A DNA stretch of 28,767 nucleotides from an uncultured Porphyromonadaceae bacterium (GTDB lineage Bacteria; Bacteroidota; Bacteroidia; Bacteroidales; Muribaculaceae). Under the pieces are notes generated by a model. The model was given only the letters and a program-made list of their open reading frames with translations, was not told the DNA's origin and made no database searches. Positions 1-7,179 of the stretch are shown piece after piece (position 1 is the stretch's first letter; each line of letters opens with the position of its first letter). The stretch lies in assembly GCA_900540205.1 (NCBI GenBank), contig UQER01000030.1, forward strand, positions 1 to 28,767, given 5' to 3'. The position numbers were made by a program, and so were the translations under genes.

Positions 1-2
1 CC

Positions 3-47
3 CTCTCCGAAGCCCTCCTCTCCGCCCTCCCCCAACTCCCCTCCTGA
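3..47 (+). CDS. possible C-terminal end of an unidentified gene entering from the left
   Basis: A frame open from the left edge reads LSEALLSALPQLPS and stops at TGA (45-47). The composition is GC-rich like the housekeeping part of the window. Only 14 codons are visible, so neither the family nor its reality can be judged. It is given because the next gene is on the opposite strand and the inverted repeat at 99-138 would suit a terminator between two converging genes. Confidence 0.25.
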   Translation, partial: LSEALLSALPQLPS

Positions 48-98
48 ACCACAAACCTACTACCCCTCCTGCAAAAAATCCGCCACCACCAAACAAAT

Positions 99-138
99 CA
101 CATCCCACGCGCCGGTCTCTTCCGCCTCGTGGGATGTG
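99..138. terminator. 11-bp inverted repeat, possible bidirectional terminator
   Basis: The arm CACATCCCACG (99-109) is perfectly complementary to CGTGGGATGTG (128-138), with an 18-base loop. On the minus strand the stem is followed by a moderately T-rich run (TGATTTGTTTGG), so it could end transcription of the HEPN gene whose stop lies at 192-194. There is no strong U-tract on the plus side. The stem is seen; the role is inferred. Confidence 0.45.
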
Positions 139-191
139 GTAAATATACATGCAAAAATTTATAACCCCTATGATAAAGTTGGATATTATAG

Positions 192-893
192 CTACATTGA
201 CTTTATCTTATCACACACCTGCCTTACATGGTCTATTCCATACAACAATGAATGACTATCTATATCCAGCCACATAAAAAGTATATGTAAATTCTGGTAG
301 GCATTGAGAATATATGAAACGCTGATTTGAGGCTGTCTTTTAGCAAAACATATCGGTTCATGGTGTGCGATACGATTCCGCAAAATATTGATTCCGTTTA
401 ATTTATTAAATACATATGCATTGTTATATTGAATCTCAACTGAAGACCGAGGTTTATTCGGAAATATTTGCAACAGTGTACGACCTGTAGCACGATATTG
501 AGGATTCGCAAACATGTATTTCCATACACCGAATTCCATCTCTGCGAGCAATTTATGATGAGTATATTCTCCCGATCTGTTCAAGCGGTTGTAGGCCTTC
601 AAGATAATTTTCGCACTATCCCTACAACTAACAGTATCGAATATTCCACCGTCCAGTACAGAATCTCGCAGCCAATGCGCTCCAAGGCAAGTGGTTAATT
701 CTCTGTCTATAGCATTCCTCAATGCAACCTCAAAACAGCTGAGCAACGTGAAAAATTCTTGTGAGAGACGAAGATTCAACCGATACAGCGACATAGCTTT
801 TCGGGTATCGTTGTCACAAGCCTCAACATATCGTTTCATCCTCTCGGGGGATAGTATATTCTGAAAATCAATAAATTTCACTTGTATTTGCAA
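192..893 (-). CDS. Abi-like (Abi_2, AbiD/AbiF type) HEPN protein, probable RNase toxin of a phage-defence system
   Basis: About 233 residues, matching the Abi-like family (PF07751). The N-terminus carries LSPERMKRYVEAC (residues 14-26) and FEVALRNAI (54-62), both typical of the family. Near residues 172-180 is RNRIAHHEP, the HEPN Rx4H signature (R172, H177) that forms the RNA-cleaving site in HEPN ribonucleases. Proteins of this type act in abortive infection by cleaving RNA, or as the toxin of a toxin-antitoxin pair. The first codon is TTG at 893. GTG four codons later is an alternative, and the first ATG (residue 19) falls inside the conserved N-terminal motif, so a non-ATG start is likely. 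An in-frame TGA lies a little upstream. The gene is clearly more AT-rich than the genes after 3.1 kb. No convincing promoter was found on its own strand. Its neighbour is another defence-type gene. Confidence 0.8.
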   Translation of the reverse strand: MQIQVKFIDFQNILSPERMKRYVEACDNDTRKAMSLYRLNLRLSQEFFTLLSCFEVALRNAIDRELTTCLGAHWLRDSVLDGGIFDTVSCRDSAKIILKAYNRLNRSGEYTHHKLLAEMEFGVWKYMFANPQYRATGRTLLQIFPNKPRSSVEIQYNNAYVFNKLNGINILRNRIAHHEPICFAKRQPQISVSYILNAYQNLHILFMWLDIDSHSLLYGIDHVRQVCDKIKSM

Positions 894-910
894 TCTTTTA
901 TGGTAATATA

Positions 911-942
911 ATTGTTTTAATCAAAAGAAAGCACTATTTTTG
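911..942 (+). promoter_or_regulatory. Bacteroidota-type promoter reading away from the HEPN gene
   Basis: ATTG (911-914), a 20-base spacer, then TATTTTTG (935-942), which matches the -33/-7 consensus TTTG / TAnnTTTG apart from the first base of the -33 box. The -7 box sits in the loop of a 5-bp inverted repeat, CACTA (932-936) and TAGTG (943-947), which could be an operator or a small RNA hairpin. Predicted transcription start is near 948-950, immediately before the hairpin at 954-985. Confidence 0.45.
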
Positions 943-948
943 TAGTGT

Positions 949-1001
949 TGATTCCCGGTAGCCCCTGACTTGTCAAGCTATCGGGTTTAGTTTTTATATT
1001 T
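949..1001 (+). ncRNA. candidate small structured RNA between the two defence genes
   Basis: CCCGGTAGC (954-962) pairs with GCTATCGGG (977-985) through one G-U pair. The 14-base loop contains a further TGAC/GTCA dyad, and the stem is followed by the T-rich run TTTAGTTTTTATATTT (986-1001). With the promoter at 911-942 this forms a complete promoter-hairpin-terminator unit of about 50 nt with no open frame. On the minus strand the same DNA would give this hairpin followed by the CACTA/TAGTG hairpin and a CTTTCTTTT tail just upstream of the HEPN gene, so the transcribed strand is uncertain. It could instead be only a terminator for the AIPR gene. Confidence 0.35.
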
Positions 1002-1043
1002 ATCTCATCTCCTTTATACTTTGTCAGTTATCAATACCCATAA

Positions 1044-2825
1044 TTATCTTTTAAACACCTCGAAATTGCTTTTTAGATCCTCTCCAATCATCAGTCTGAA
1101 ATAATTCATGAACTTGCGGACTATATCATTGTAATATTTAAGGTCCGTTTTAAAGAAATTGCTGACACTCGTAGTCAAATTATTATCATAGGCCGTCTGA
1201 TAAATCTCCGACAGGATATAAACAATGTCGCGTATCGTTCTTTCTAACTTTTTATGGATATCATCATGTTTATAATTTGACAGTACCGCACCATAGGTAA
1301 ACGGGATTGTACCCAGAGATTTAGGATCATCGACAATGTCCTTTTCTTTTATGTCCATATTTGCGAGTCTGTAGCACATTCCCATGATTGCAAATATCGT
1401 TTGCCGGCCATTCTTCAAGATTTCCAGCTCAATAGGACTCAGGTCTGAAGATTTAAGGTTCTTTTCCACCTCATCATACTTGCTTTTCAGCTTAATCAAA
1501 TCAAGCAGGAAAGTTTTCTTTGCAATATCTTTGGCATAATTAACCTTGAAAAGAGGATCATAAATACTCTGGTTTTCAAAAATAACTTTTTTCCCGGAAC
1601 GAGAAGTTCCGGGCCGCTGAAACGCAAAGGAAAGAATAAGCTGACCGAGTTCGTCATTCTTGATCTGATAATCCGCTTTAAATTTAGGTTTGAAGCCCCT
1701 CTTTATCTCAAGATATACCTTTTCATTTTTCAGCCAATTGTACAGCTGAACCATTTCGGGCGCATTTGACTTCAGATCGCGGGCATATATCGGCTTTTGC
1801 GAATTCGTGGCTTCCGCTATCTTGGTAAAGAAATCAGCATTCGAATCACTTTTTGTGGACTTTGGATCAACCTTCGTTGCCACAATCTTGCATGGAATGT
1901 AAAACTCCTTGGTATTGGTCCCTTTATAATTACCTATCAGCGTGGTAGTCTGTCCGCCGTTAACGATTGAGAACTTCGAGAGTTTTACGGTATCACCATC
2001 AATTTCGAAATACTCGCAGGCTATGATTATCCCATTATTCAAGAACCAGAAATTTTCACGATTGTCATCAAGAGTCTTTTTTATTCCGCTGTCCACAAGG
2101 GTATTCTTTATATATCTTCTGATATTGAGATCAAACAGCCCGGCACCAGCATAGTTGTTATAAAGACGTATGATCGAGGTTGACAGCACGTTACACATAA
2201 TTCCCTTGGAATCTTTCGATTCATATTCGAGATAGTTGTTTGCATGGTCAAGCTGTATTTTCTCGAACTCAACTGTCGCCAACGACTCCAGACAGTTTTG
2301 CATCTTCTTCTCAATCTCGTCCTCGGTATATATTGACACCGCCTCCGCAGGAAATTCGTGCGACGTATTATTAATTTTCTTTATCGCAGCATTGATGTCA
2401 ATCGGTGCGGTTGTATAGATATGATATTCGTAATTATCATTGTTGTCATCAGGAAGACGGTCCTTTGCATTCTGTAATGCGAGTCTAAGAGCTTCGTTGT
2501 AGATACCAGTATTCCCCTTTTTAAAATTCTGTACGGTGCTGTACATCTTGTTCAATTCAGATATTATCTGATCAAACTTTAAAGAATCACTATATTTTGA
2601 TTGGCATAGAATAACCTTGGAATCTTCTTCGTCATAATACAGGAAATCGATTCCACCGTCATTCGGGCCATCGGTCACAACACCTATCTGGTCAATAAAA
2701 TCGACATCAAAATAATTCTTAAGAATGGCATGACTGAAAGCTTTTTCTTCAGAAATCTTTGTGTCTGTTATATTTTTTATTTCATTTTGGGCAAAAAGCA
2801 CTTGTCCTCTAATAAGTTCACTCAT
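1044..2825 (-). CDS. AIPR-family abortive-infection protein with an N-terminal nuclease-like motif
   Basis: 593 residues from ATG at 2825. The middle matches the AIPR family (PF10592, abortive infection phage resistance), with LFDLNIRRYIK, then NFWFLNNGIIIAC and FSIVNGGQTTT, the most conserved blocks of these proteins. The N-terminus has NDGGID (about residues 55-60) and, after a beta strand, QSK (75-77). That is the D...QxK arrangement of PD-(D/E)xK restriction-type nucleases, so DNA cleavage is plausible but inferred. A longer frame begins at TTG 2882, but the predicted promoter (2852-2883) would start transcription inside that extension, so the ATG at 2825 is preferred. The gene is AT-rich compared with the rest of the window. 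It has its own promoter and is followed by the HEPN gene on the same strand after about 150 bases. Whether the two act as one system is unknown. Confidence 0.85.
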   Translation of the reverse strand: MSELIRGQVLFAQNEIKNITDTKISEEKAFSHAILKNYFDVDFIDQIGVVTDGPNDGGIDFLYYDEEDSKVILCQSKYSDSLKFDQIISELNKMYSTVQNFKKGNTGIYNEALRLALQNAKDRLPDDNNDNYEYHIYTTAPIDINAAIKKINNTSHEFPAEAVSIYTEDEIEKKMQNCLESLATVEFEKIQLDHANNYLEYESKDSKGIMCNVLSTSIIRLYNNYAGAGLFDLNIRRYIKNTLVDSGIKKTLDDNRENFWFLNNGIIIACEYFEIDGDTVKLSKFSIVNGGQTTTLIGNYKGTNTKEFYIPCKIVATKVDPKSTKSDSNADFFTKIAEATNSQKPIYARDLKSNAPEMVQLYNWLKNEKVYLEIKRGFKPKFKADYQIKNDELGQLILSFAFQRPGTSRSGKKVIFENQSIYDPLFKVNYAKDIAKKTFLLDLIKLKSKYDEVEKNLKSSDLSPIELEILKNGRQTIFAIMGMCYRLANMDIKEKDIVDDPKSLGTIPFTYGAVLSNYKHDDIHKKLERTIRDIVYILSEIYQTAYDNNLTTSVSNFFKTDLKYYNDIVRKFMNYFRLMIGEDLKSNFEVFKR

Positions 2826-2851
2826 AATAGTAACATAATACGGATTATTCT

Positions 2852-2883
2852 CAAAGATAACAAAACTGCCGATAAAGATCAAA
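2852..2883 (-). promoter_or_regulatory. strong Bacteroidota-type promoter of the AIPR gene
   Basis: On the minus strand TTTG (2883-2880), a spacer of exactly 20 bases and TATCTTTG (2859-2852) match the -33/-7 consensus without a mismatch. Predicted transcription start is near 2846, giving a leader of about 20 nt before ATG 2825. Confidence 0.7.
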
Positions 2884-2901
2884 TCTTAATCCATATTATA
2901 T

Positions 2902-3066
2902 AACAATCAGCCAAATTTACTCAGATCTTTTGGAAATGATGACAGGTGGACTGCATCGGCTACGCTGTCCGGATGTCATCACGTAAGTCATGCCAAGTTT
3001 TTTAGAGCGAATTTGAATGATTGGGAAGGTCTGAGATATAAAGAAATAAGGAATGCTAAACAGTGA
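2902..3066 (+). pseudogene. possible gene remnant without a start codon
   Basis: A plus-strand frame without an ATG ends in FFRANLNDWEGLRYKEIRNA and a TGA at 3064-3066. The last 25 residues look protein-like, while the part before them looks random. It lies at the border between the AT-rich defence genes and the GC-rich block, where debris of an old insertion would be expected. I do not recognise the family. An imperfect inverted repeat (GATGACA near 2938, TGTCATC near 2974) overlaps it. This could easily be chance. Confidence 0.15.
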
Positions 3067-3098
3067 AGTTATACCGGGTCAGTGGAGTTAATACTAGT

Positions 3099-3869
3099 TC
3101 AGGTGAGGGAGTCAATGAAGAGCATGGCGAGGACGCCGGCTACAAGGGCATAGGTGGCAGGCTTTTGAAAGCCGTGGGCATGGGTTTCGGGTATCATCTC
3201 ATCGGAGATTACGTAGAGCATGGCACCTCCGGCCAGCCCGAGCAGCCCCGGAAGGAACATTCCCGACAGTCCGCCAAGCATAAAACCGCCTATCACCCCC
3301 GCCATCTCGAGCAACGCAATCGACACCGATATTCCAAGCGTACGCCACCATCCCACACCAATCATAAGCAACGGTGTGACCACCACCATCCCTTCCGGAA
3401 TGTTCTGCAACGCGATGGATATGGCCACAGAATAGGCCGCGCCAATGTTGTCGGCCTCGAACACTATGCCGGCAGCCATCCCCTCAGGCAACTTATGTAT
3501 GGCGATGGCCAGCACGAACAGCAGTATGCGGTGGGTTGTAGTGTCGGCCCTGTGTCGGTCAGGATCAAGGCCTGTGAGCTTGTGCAGGTGAGGCATCACG
3601 CCATCGAGCACTCCTATTAGTGTCACGCCAAGCACAACACCGATTATCACCTGCCACCATCCGGCGGCAGTGGCACTCTCCACAGCCGGCAGAATCAGCC
3701 CTACAATGGCTGCAGCCAGCATGGTTCCCGCGCAAAAACCCATGAAAACATCATTCCACTTGTGCGGAATGCGTTTCACTGCCAGCCCGATTACCGAACC
3801 GACCAAAGAGGCCAGCCCGAGGCCTGCGGCCGTCACAAGGACCTGTTGCCAAAGTGTGATATCAGTCAT
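3099..3869 (-). CDS. ZIP-family divalent metal transporter (GufA-like)
   Basis: 256 residues from ATG at 3869; a TTG codon just before it is ignored. It is an inner-membrane protein with about eight hydrophobic segments. The metal-binding helices of the ZIP family are plain: HKLPEGMAAG in TM4 and QNIPEGM in TM5, each with the H/N-x-x-P-E-G pattern that binds Zn2+ or related ions, and SDEMIPETH in a later helix. GFCAGTMLAAA near the N-terminus and the length point to the GufA branch, which imports zinc or other divalent metals down their gradient. The histidine-containing loop PHLHK (about residues 94-98) and DRHRAD lie between TM3 and TM4. It is on the same strand as the upstream Ca2+ ATPase, about 80 bases downstream of it, and may be co-transcribed. 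Substrate specificity cannot be read from the sequence. Confidence 0.9.
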   Translation of the reverse strand: MTDITLWQQVLVTAAGLGLASLVGSVIGLAVKRIPHKWNDVFMGFCAGTMLAAAIVGLILPAVESATAAGWWQVIIGVVLGVTLIGVLDGVMPHLHKLTGLDPDRHRADTTTHRILLFVLAIAIHKLPEGMAAGIVFEADNIGAAYSVAISIALQNIPEGMVVVTPLLMIGVGWWRTLGISVSIALLEMAGVIGGFMLGGLSGMFLPGLLGLAGGAMLYVISDEMIPETHAHGFQKPATYALVAGVLAMLFIDSLT

Positions 3870-3950
3870 CAACGATTACGCTCCCGGAGTATCTGGGCAG
3901 TAGTATGATTATGAGAAATTCTTACGTATCTATCCGGCAGGACACATCTG

Positions 3951-6644
3951 TTATTCACGCCCCTTGTTCTTAAATATCCGGGTAAGTTCGCCGATCCACA
4001 GCACCAGCGATGTGCCGCCAATGATCCACAGCCAGTCGGTGATGCGGAGCGGTGTCACGGAGAAGAACGGACCGCCTACAGTGACGATGAATATCTGTCC
4101 GACAAGAATCACCGCAGCGATGAATATGAACTCACCGCACCCTCCGAGATGCAAGGCACTACGGTGAGTGGCATATGCGCGGGCATTGAACAGATTCCAG
4201 AACTGAAGCATCACAAAGATGGTAAACACCAGGCTGAGCTCGTAGGTGGTCAGACCGCTCTCAGCGCCGAAATGCTCCGAAAGCAACTGCGGAAGCGCAG
4301 TGATGTTGCCATGTTCGAATGCATATACCAGATAGAACATCACCCCGAAGAACAGCAATCCGCACACGATGATATTGCGCCACATGGTGCGCGTGATGAT
4401 AAATGCCTGCCGCGAACGGGGCTTGGCGTGCATCACACTTTCCGACGGCGGCAGCGATGCGAGTGCCATTGCAGCGAATGTGTCCATTATGAGGTTCACC
4501 CACAGCATCTGGGTCACCGTTAGCGGCGATTCGGTGCCCATGAACGCACCGGCCATAACGATGAGGCAGGCAGCCACATTGACAGTCATCTGGAACATCA
4601 CGAACCGCTGGATGTTGCGGTAGAGCGAACGTCCCCACATCACGGCGCGGCCGATTGACGCGAACGAATTGTCCACAATCGTTATGTCGCTGGCCTCCTT
4701 GGCCACGGAGGTTCCGTCGCCCATCGACAGGCCAACATGAGCAGCCTTGAGCGCCGGCGCGTCGTTTGTGCCGTCGCCTGTCACGGCCACCACCTGTCCC
4801 TGACGCTGCAGTGCTTCCACGAGGCGCTTCTTGTCCATGGGGCGCGCCCGGGCAATGATTTTCAGATCCATCACCCTGTCGTCAAGCTCCGCCTCGGTGA
4901 GTTGGCCGAATTCGGGGCCGGTGATTATGTTGCGGTCCGTATCCTCAGGCTTCCAAAGCCCGATCTGGCGTCCAATCTCCTTGGCAGTGCCGACCGTATC
5001 GCCTGTTACAATCTTGACAGCAATCCCGGCATTGAGCACCTCCTCGATGGCCGCGGGAACATCGGCACGCACCGGATCTGAAATTGCCACGAACCCGAGG
5101 AAAGTAAGACTGGAGGCATCAAGCGTGGTGCCGTCGATAGGCATGGCGCCGGCTGCGACCTCCTGCCATGCGAATCCGAGTGTACGCATGGCCTGCTGCT
5201 GATATGCCAGCAGACTGCGGTCAACGTTCTCACGGGTGGCACCTTCGGGATAGTTGCGACACAGGCCATACACAATTTCGGGAGCGCCCTTAACGAACAG
5301 CAACCGCTTGCCGTCCGACTTACGCTCCACCAGCGTGGCCATGAATTTACGTTCGGTAGAGAACGGCAGTTCCGCCACCTCGCGGTATTCCTGCCTGATT
5401 TTCCTGTAGTCCACTCCCTGCGAATTGAGCCACAGCAACAATGCGCCTTCTGTGGGATTGCCCAGCACCTCCGGCTTCTCCGGATTGGAGAAATCAAGCT
5501 GTGCCGTTGAGTTAACGGCGATGCCGTCGGCCACGAGCCGGCTTTCCTCATCGCCTGTCAGGCGCCCGTCGGGCAACCCGTAGAAATTTGTGTCGTGCAC
5601 CTGCATGCGGTTCTGTGTGAGCGTACCGGTCTTGTCGGTGCAGATAACGGTCGTGGCGCCCATCGTCTCGCAGGCATGCAGCTTGCGCACAAGGTTGTTG
5701 GTTTTGAGCATGCGCCGCATACTGTAGGCCAGCGACAGAGTCACCGCCATGGGCAATCCCTCCGGCACACTGACCACAACGAGCGTCACTGCTATCATGA
5801 ACGACTGCAGAAGATTGGTGAGGAACGGCATCAGCTCGAACTGCGGATTGTGCACGAACCACATGCTCACGCGGCCCACAATTATAATGGCCGCCACCAC
5901 ATAGCTGATTTTCGCAATCAGCTTGCCAAGGCGGTCGAGCTGCTCGGTAAGCGGCGTCGTCACATTGTCGTCGATACGGGTTGCCTCGAACACCTTACCG
6001 TTCTCCGTATGGTCGCCCACGGCAAGCACACGTGCCACACCGTGACCTTCCATCACGCGGGTGCCGCGAAGCACATGATTGGAAGGGAAAGTGGCTTCGG
6101 CATCAAACTGCTGCGGGTCGGTGGTCTTGTGCGCCATCAGCTCGCCGGTGAGGGTGGATTCATCCACGTTCATCGACATGGCCTCCAGCAACTCGGCGTC
6201 GGCGGGAATCTCCTCGCCGGTGTTCAGCACAAGGATATCGCCCACCACCACATCGCGCTTAGGCACCGATGTGGCCGAACCGTTGCGGATCACCTGCACC
6301 GGCTCGTCGTCGTTCACCTGATTCAGGATGGCAAACTCCTTGTTTGCCCTGTATTCAAAATAGAATCCCAGCCCGGTCGCCAGCAAAATAGCGATAAAGA
6401 TGCCGACAGGCTCGAAAAAGACAGTGCCCCCCTGATGCAGGCCCACGTACTCGTAGACGGCAATGCCGATCGACAGCACACCGGCCACAAGCAGGATGAT
6501 AATCAGCGGGTCACGGAATTTAGCCAGAAACTCGCGCCACCAGGGATTTTTCTTTGCTTCGGTCAACACATTCGCCCCGTTGGCGGCACGGCTTTCGAGA
6601 ACCTGCGCGTCCGTCAGGCCCTTATATGCAACATTCTCCTCCAT
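3951..6644 (-). CDS. P-type Ca2+-translocating ATPase (PMCA/SERCA-like, P2 type)
   Basis: 897 residues, the normal length for a bacterial P2-type cation ATPase that exports Ca2+ using ATP. In order: an N-terminal cytosolic segment, TM1-2 (about 46-100), an actuator domain with DESTLTGEL (161-169), PEGL (294-297) in TM4, the phosphorylated aspartate in CTDKTGTLT (D337), KGAPE (452-456) in the nucleotide domain, DPVR (523-526), the hinge TGDGTNDAP (622-630), and VNLIMDT in TM6. The ion-binding residues of TM4 and the N/D of TM6 fit a PMCA-type Ca2+ pump. No calmodulin-binding tail is evident. The usual TGES actuator motif reads TGEL, but the catalytic glutamate is kept. The gene starts 13 bases after pgpA and probably belongs to the same transcript. 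Ca2+ specificity is inferred from family resemblance. Confidence 0.93.
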   Translation of the reverse strand: MEENVAYKGLTDAQVLESRAANGANVLTEAKKNPWWREFLAKFRDPLIIILLVAGVLSIGIAVYEYVGLHQGGTVFFEPVGIFIAILLATGLGFYFEYRANKEFAILNQVNDDEPVQVIRNGSATSVPKRDVVVGDILVLNTGEEIPADAELLEAMSMNVDESTLTGELMAHKTTDPQQFDAEATFPSNHVLRGTRVMEGHGVARVLAVGDHTENGKVFEATRIDDNVTTPLTEQLDRLGKLIAKISYVVAAIIIVGRVSMWFVHNPQFELMPFLTNLLQSFMIAVTLVVVSVPEGLPMAVTLSLAYSMRRMLKTNNLVRKLHACETMGATTVICTDKTGTLTQNRMQVHDTNFYGLPDGRLTGDEESRLVADGIAVNSTAQLDFSNPEKPEVLGNPTEGALLLWLNSQGVDYRKIRQEYREVAELPFSTERKFMATLVERKSDGKRLLFVKGAPEIVYGLCRNYPEGATRENVDRSLLAYQQQAMRTLGFAWQEVAAGAMPIDGTTLDASSLTFLGFVAISDPVRADVPAAIEEVLNAGIAVKIVTGDTVGTAKEIGRQIGLWKPEDTDRNIITGPEFGQLTEAELDDRVMDLKIIARARPMDKKRLVEALQRQGQVVAVTGDGTNDAPALKAAHVGLSMGDGTSVAKEASDITIVDNSFASIGRAVMWGRSLYRNIQRFVMFQMTVNVAACLIVMAGAFMGTESPLTVTQMLWVNLIMDTFAAMALASLPPSESVMHAKPRSRQAFIITRTMWRNIIVCGLLFFGVMFYLVYAFEHGNITALPQLLSEHFGAESGLTTYELSLVFTIFVMLQFWNLFNARAYATHRSALHLGGCGEFIFIAAVILVGQIFIVTVGGPFFSVTPLRITDWLWIIGGTSLVLWIGELTRIFKNKGRE

Positions 6645-6657
6645 AAATAAACCGATT

Positions 6658-7170
6658 TCAAACGATTATAAAACGCAAAGCCACAACTATGAGCAATGCA
6701 TAAAGCCCGGCGAGAGCATCGTCGAGCATCACGCCCCAGCCGCCGCCTACAAGCTCGAGTTTGCGTGCGAGCGGGGTTTTCACTATGTCGATAACGCGGA
6801 ATGCCGCGAAACCTGCAACAGCCAGAATTGCCGTCAGCACCGGCTCACCCGTCACTGCTGCGGCAAACATCGGAATCCATGTACCAAGGAATTCGTCGAT
6901 TACCACCGAACGGGGATCCTCCCCCCAGTAGCGCTCCATTACCCCCGAGGTCCATGCCCCGATGAAGAAACAGCCTACCACCAGCCCTACCGTGGTCCAC
7001 AGCAGGGCCACCGGCGACAGCAGCAGATACAGTACATACCAGATTATCAACGCCAGAAACGCGCCTGCCGTACCCGGTGCGCCGGGAACGAACCCGGTGC
7101 CCAGACCGGTCGACAATATCACATGAAACCAAGGCGCCTCGCCCAGCGGATGGTTGTTGTTGTTACTCAT
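6658..7170 (-). CDS. pgpA: phosphatidylglycerophosphatase A
   Basis: 170 residues, the usual PgpA length. It removes the phosphate from phosphatidylglycerophosphate to give phosphatidylglycerol in the inner membrane. Family motifs are present in order: GTGFVPGAPGTAG near residues 24-36, DPRSVVIDEFLG about 85-96, FRVIDIVKTPLAR about 124-136, then GGWGVMLDDALAG. The acidic residues in IDEF and LDD are those expected to hold Mg2+. Four hydrophobic segments are visible. The gene starts only 9 bases after the stop of der, so it is in the same operon and probably translated from the same message. Confidence 0.93.
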   Translation of the reverse strand: MSNNNNHPLGEAPWFHVILSTGLGTGFVPGAPGTAGAFLALIIWYVLYLLLSPVALLWTTVGLVVGCFFIGAWTSGVMERYWGEDPRSVVIDEFLGTWIPMFAAAVTGEPVLTAILAVAGFAAFRVIDIVKTPLARKLELVGGGWGVMLDDALAGLYALLIVVALRFIIV

Positions 7171-7179
7171 ACTACCGGA

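Noticed and set aside
5595..6650. Long plus-strand open frame opposite the Ca2+ ATPase (others similar at 6463-7743 and 12611-13717)
   Set aside because: Each mirrors a well-identified gene on the minus strand, has His/Arg-rich unnatural composition and matches no family; it is an effect of GC-rich coding sequence.
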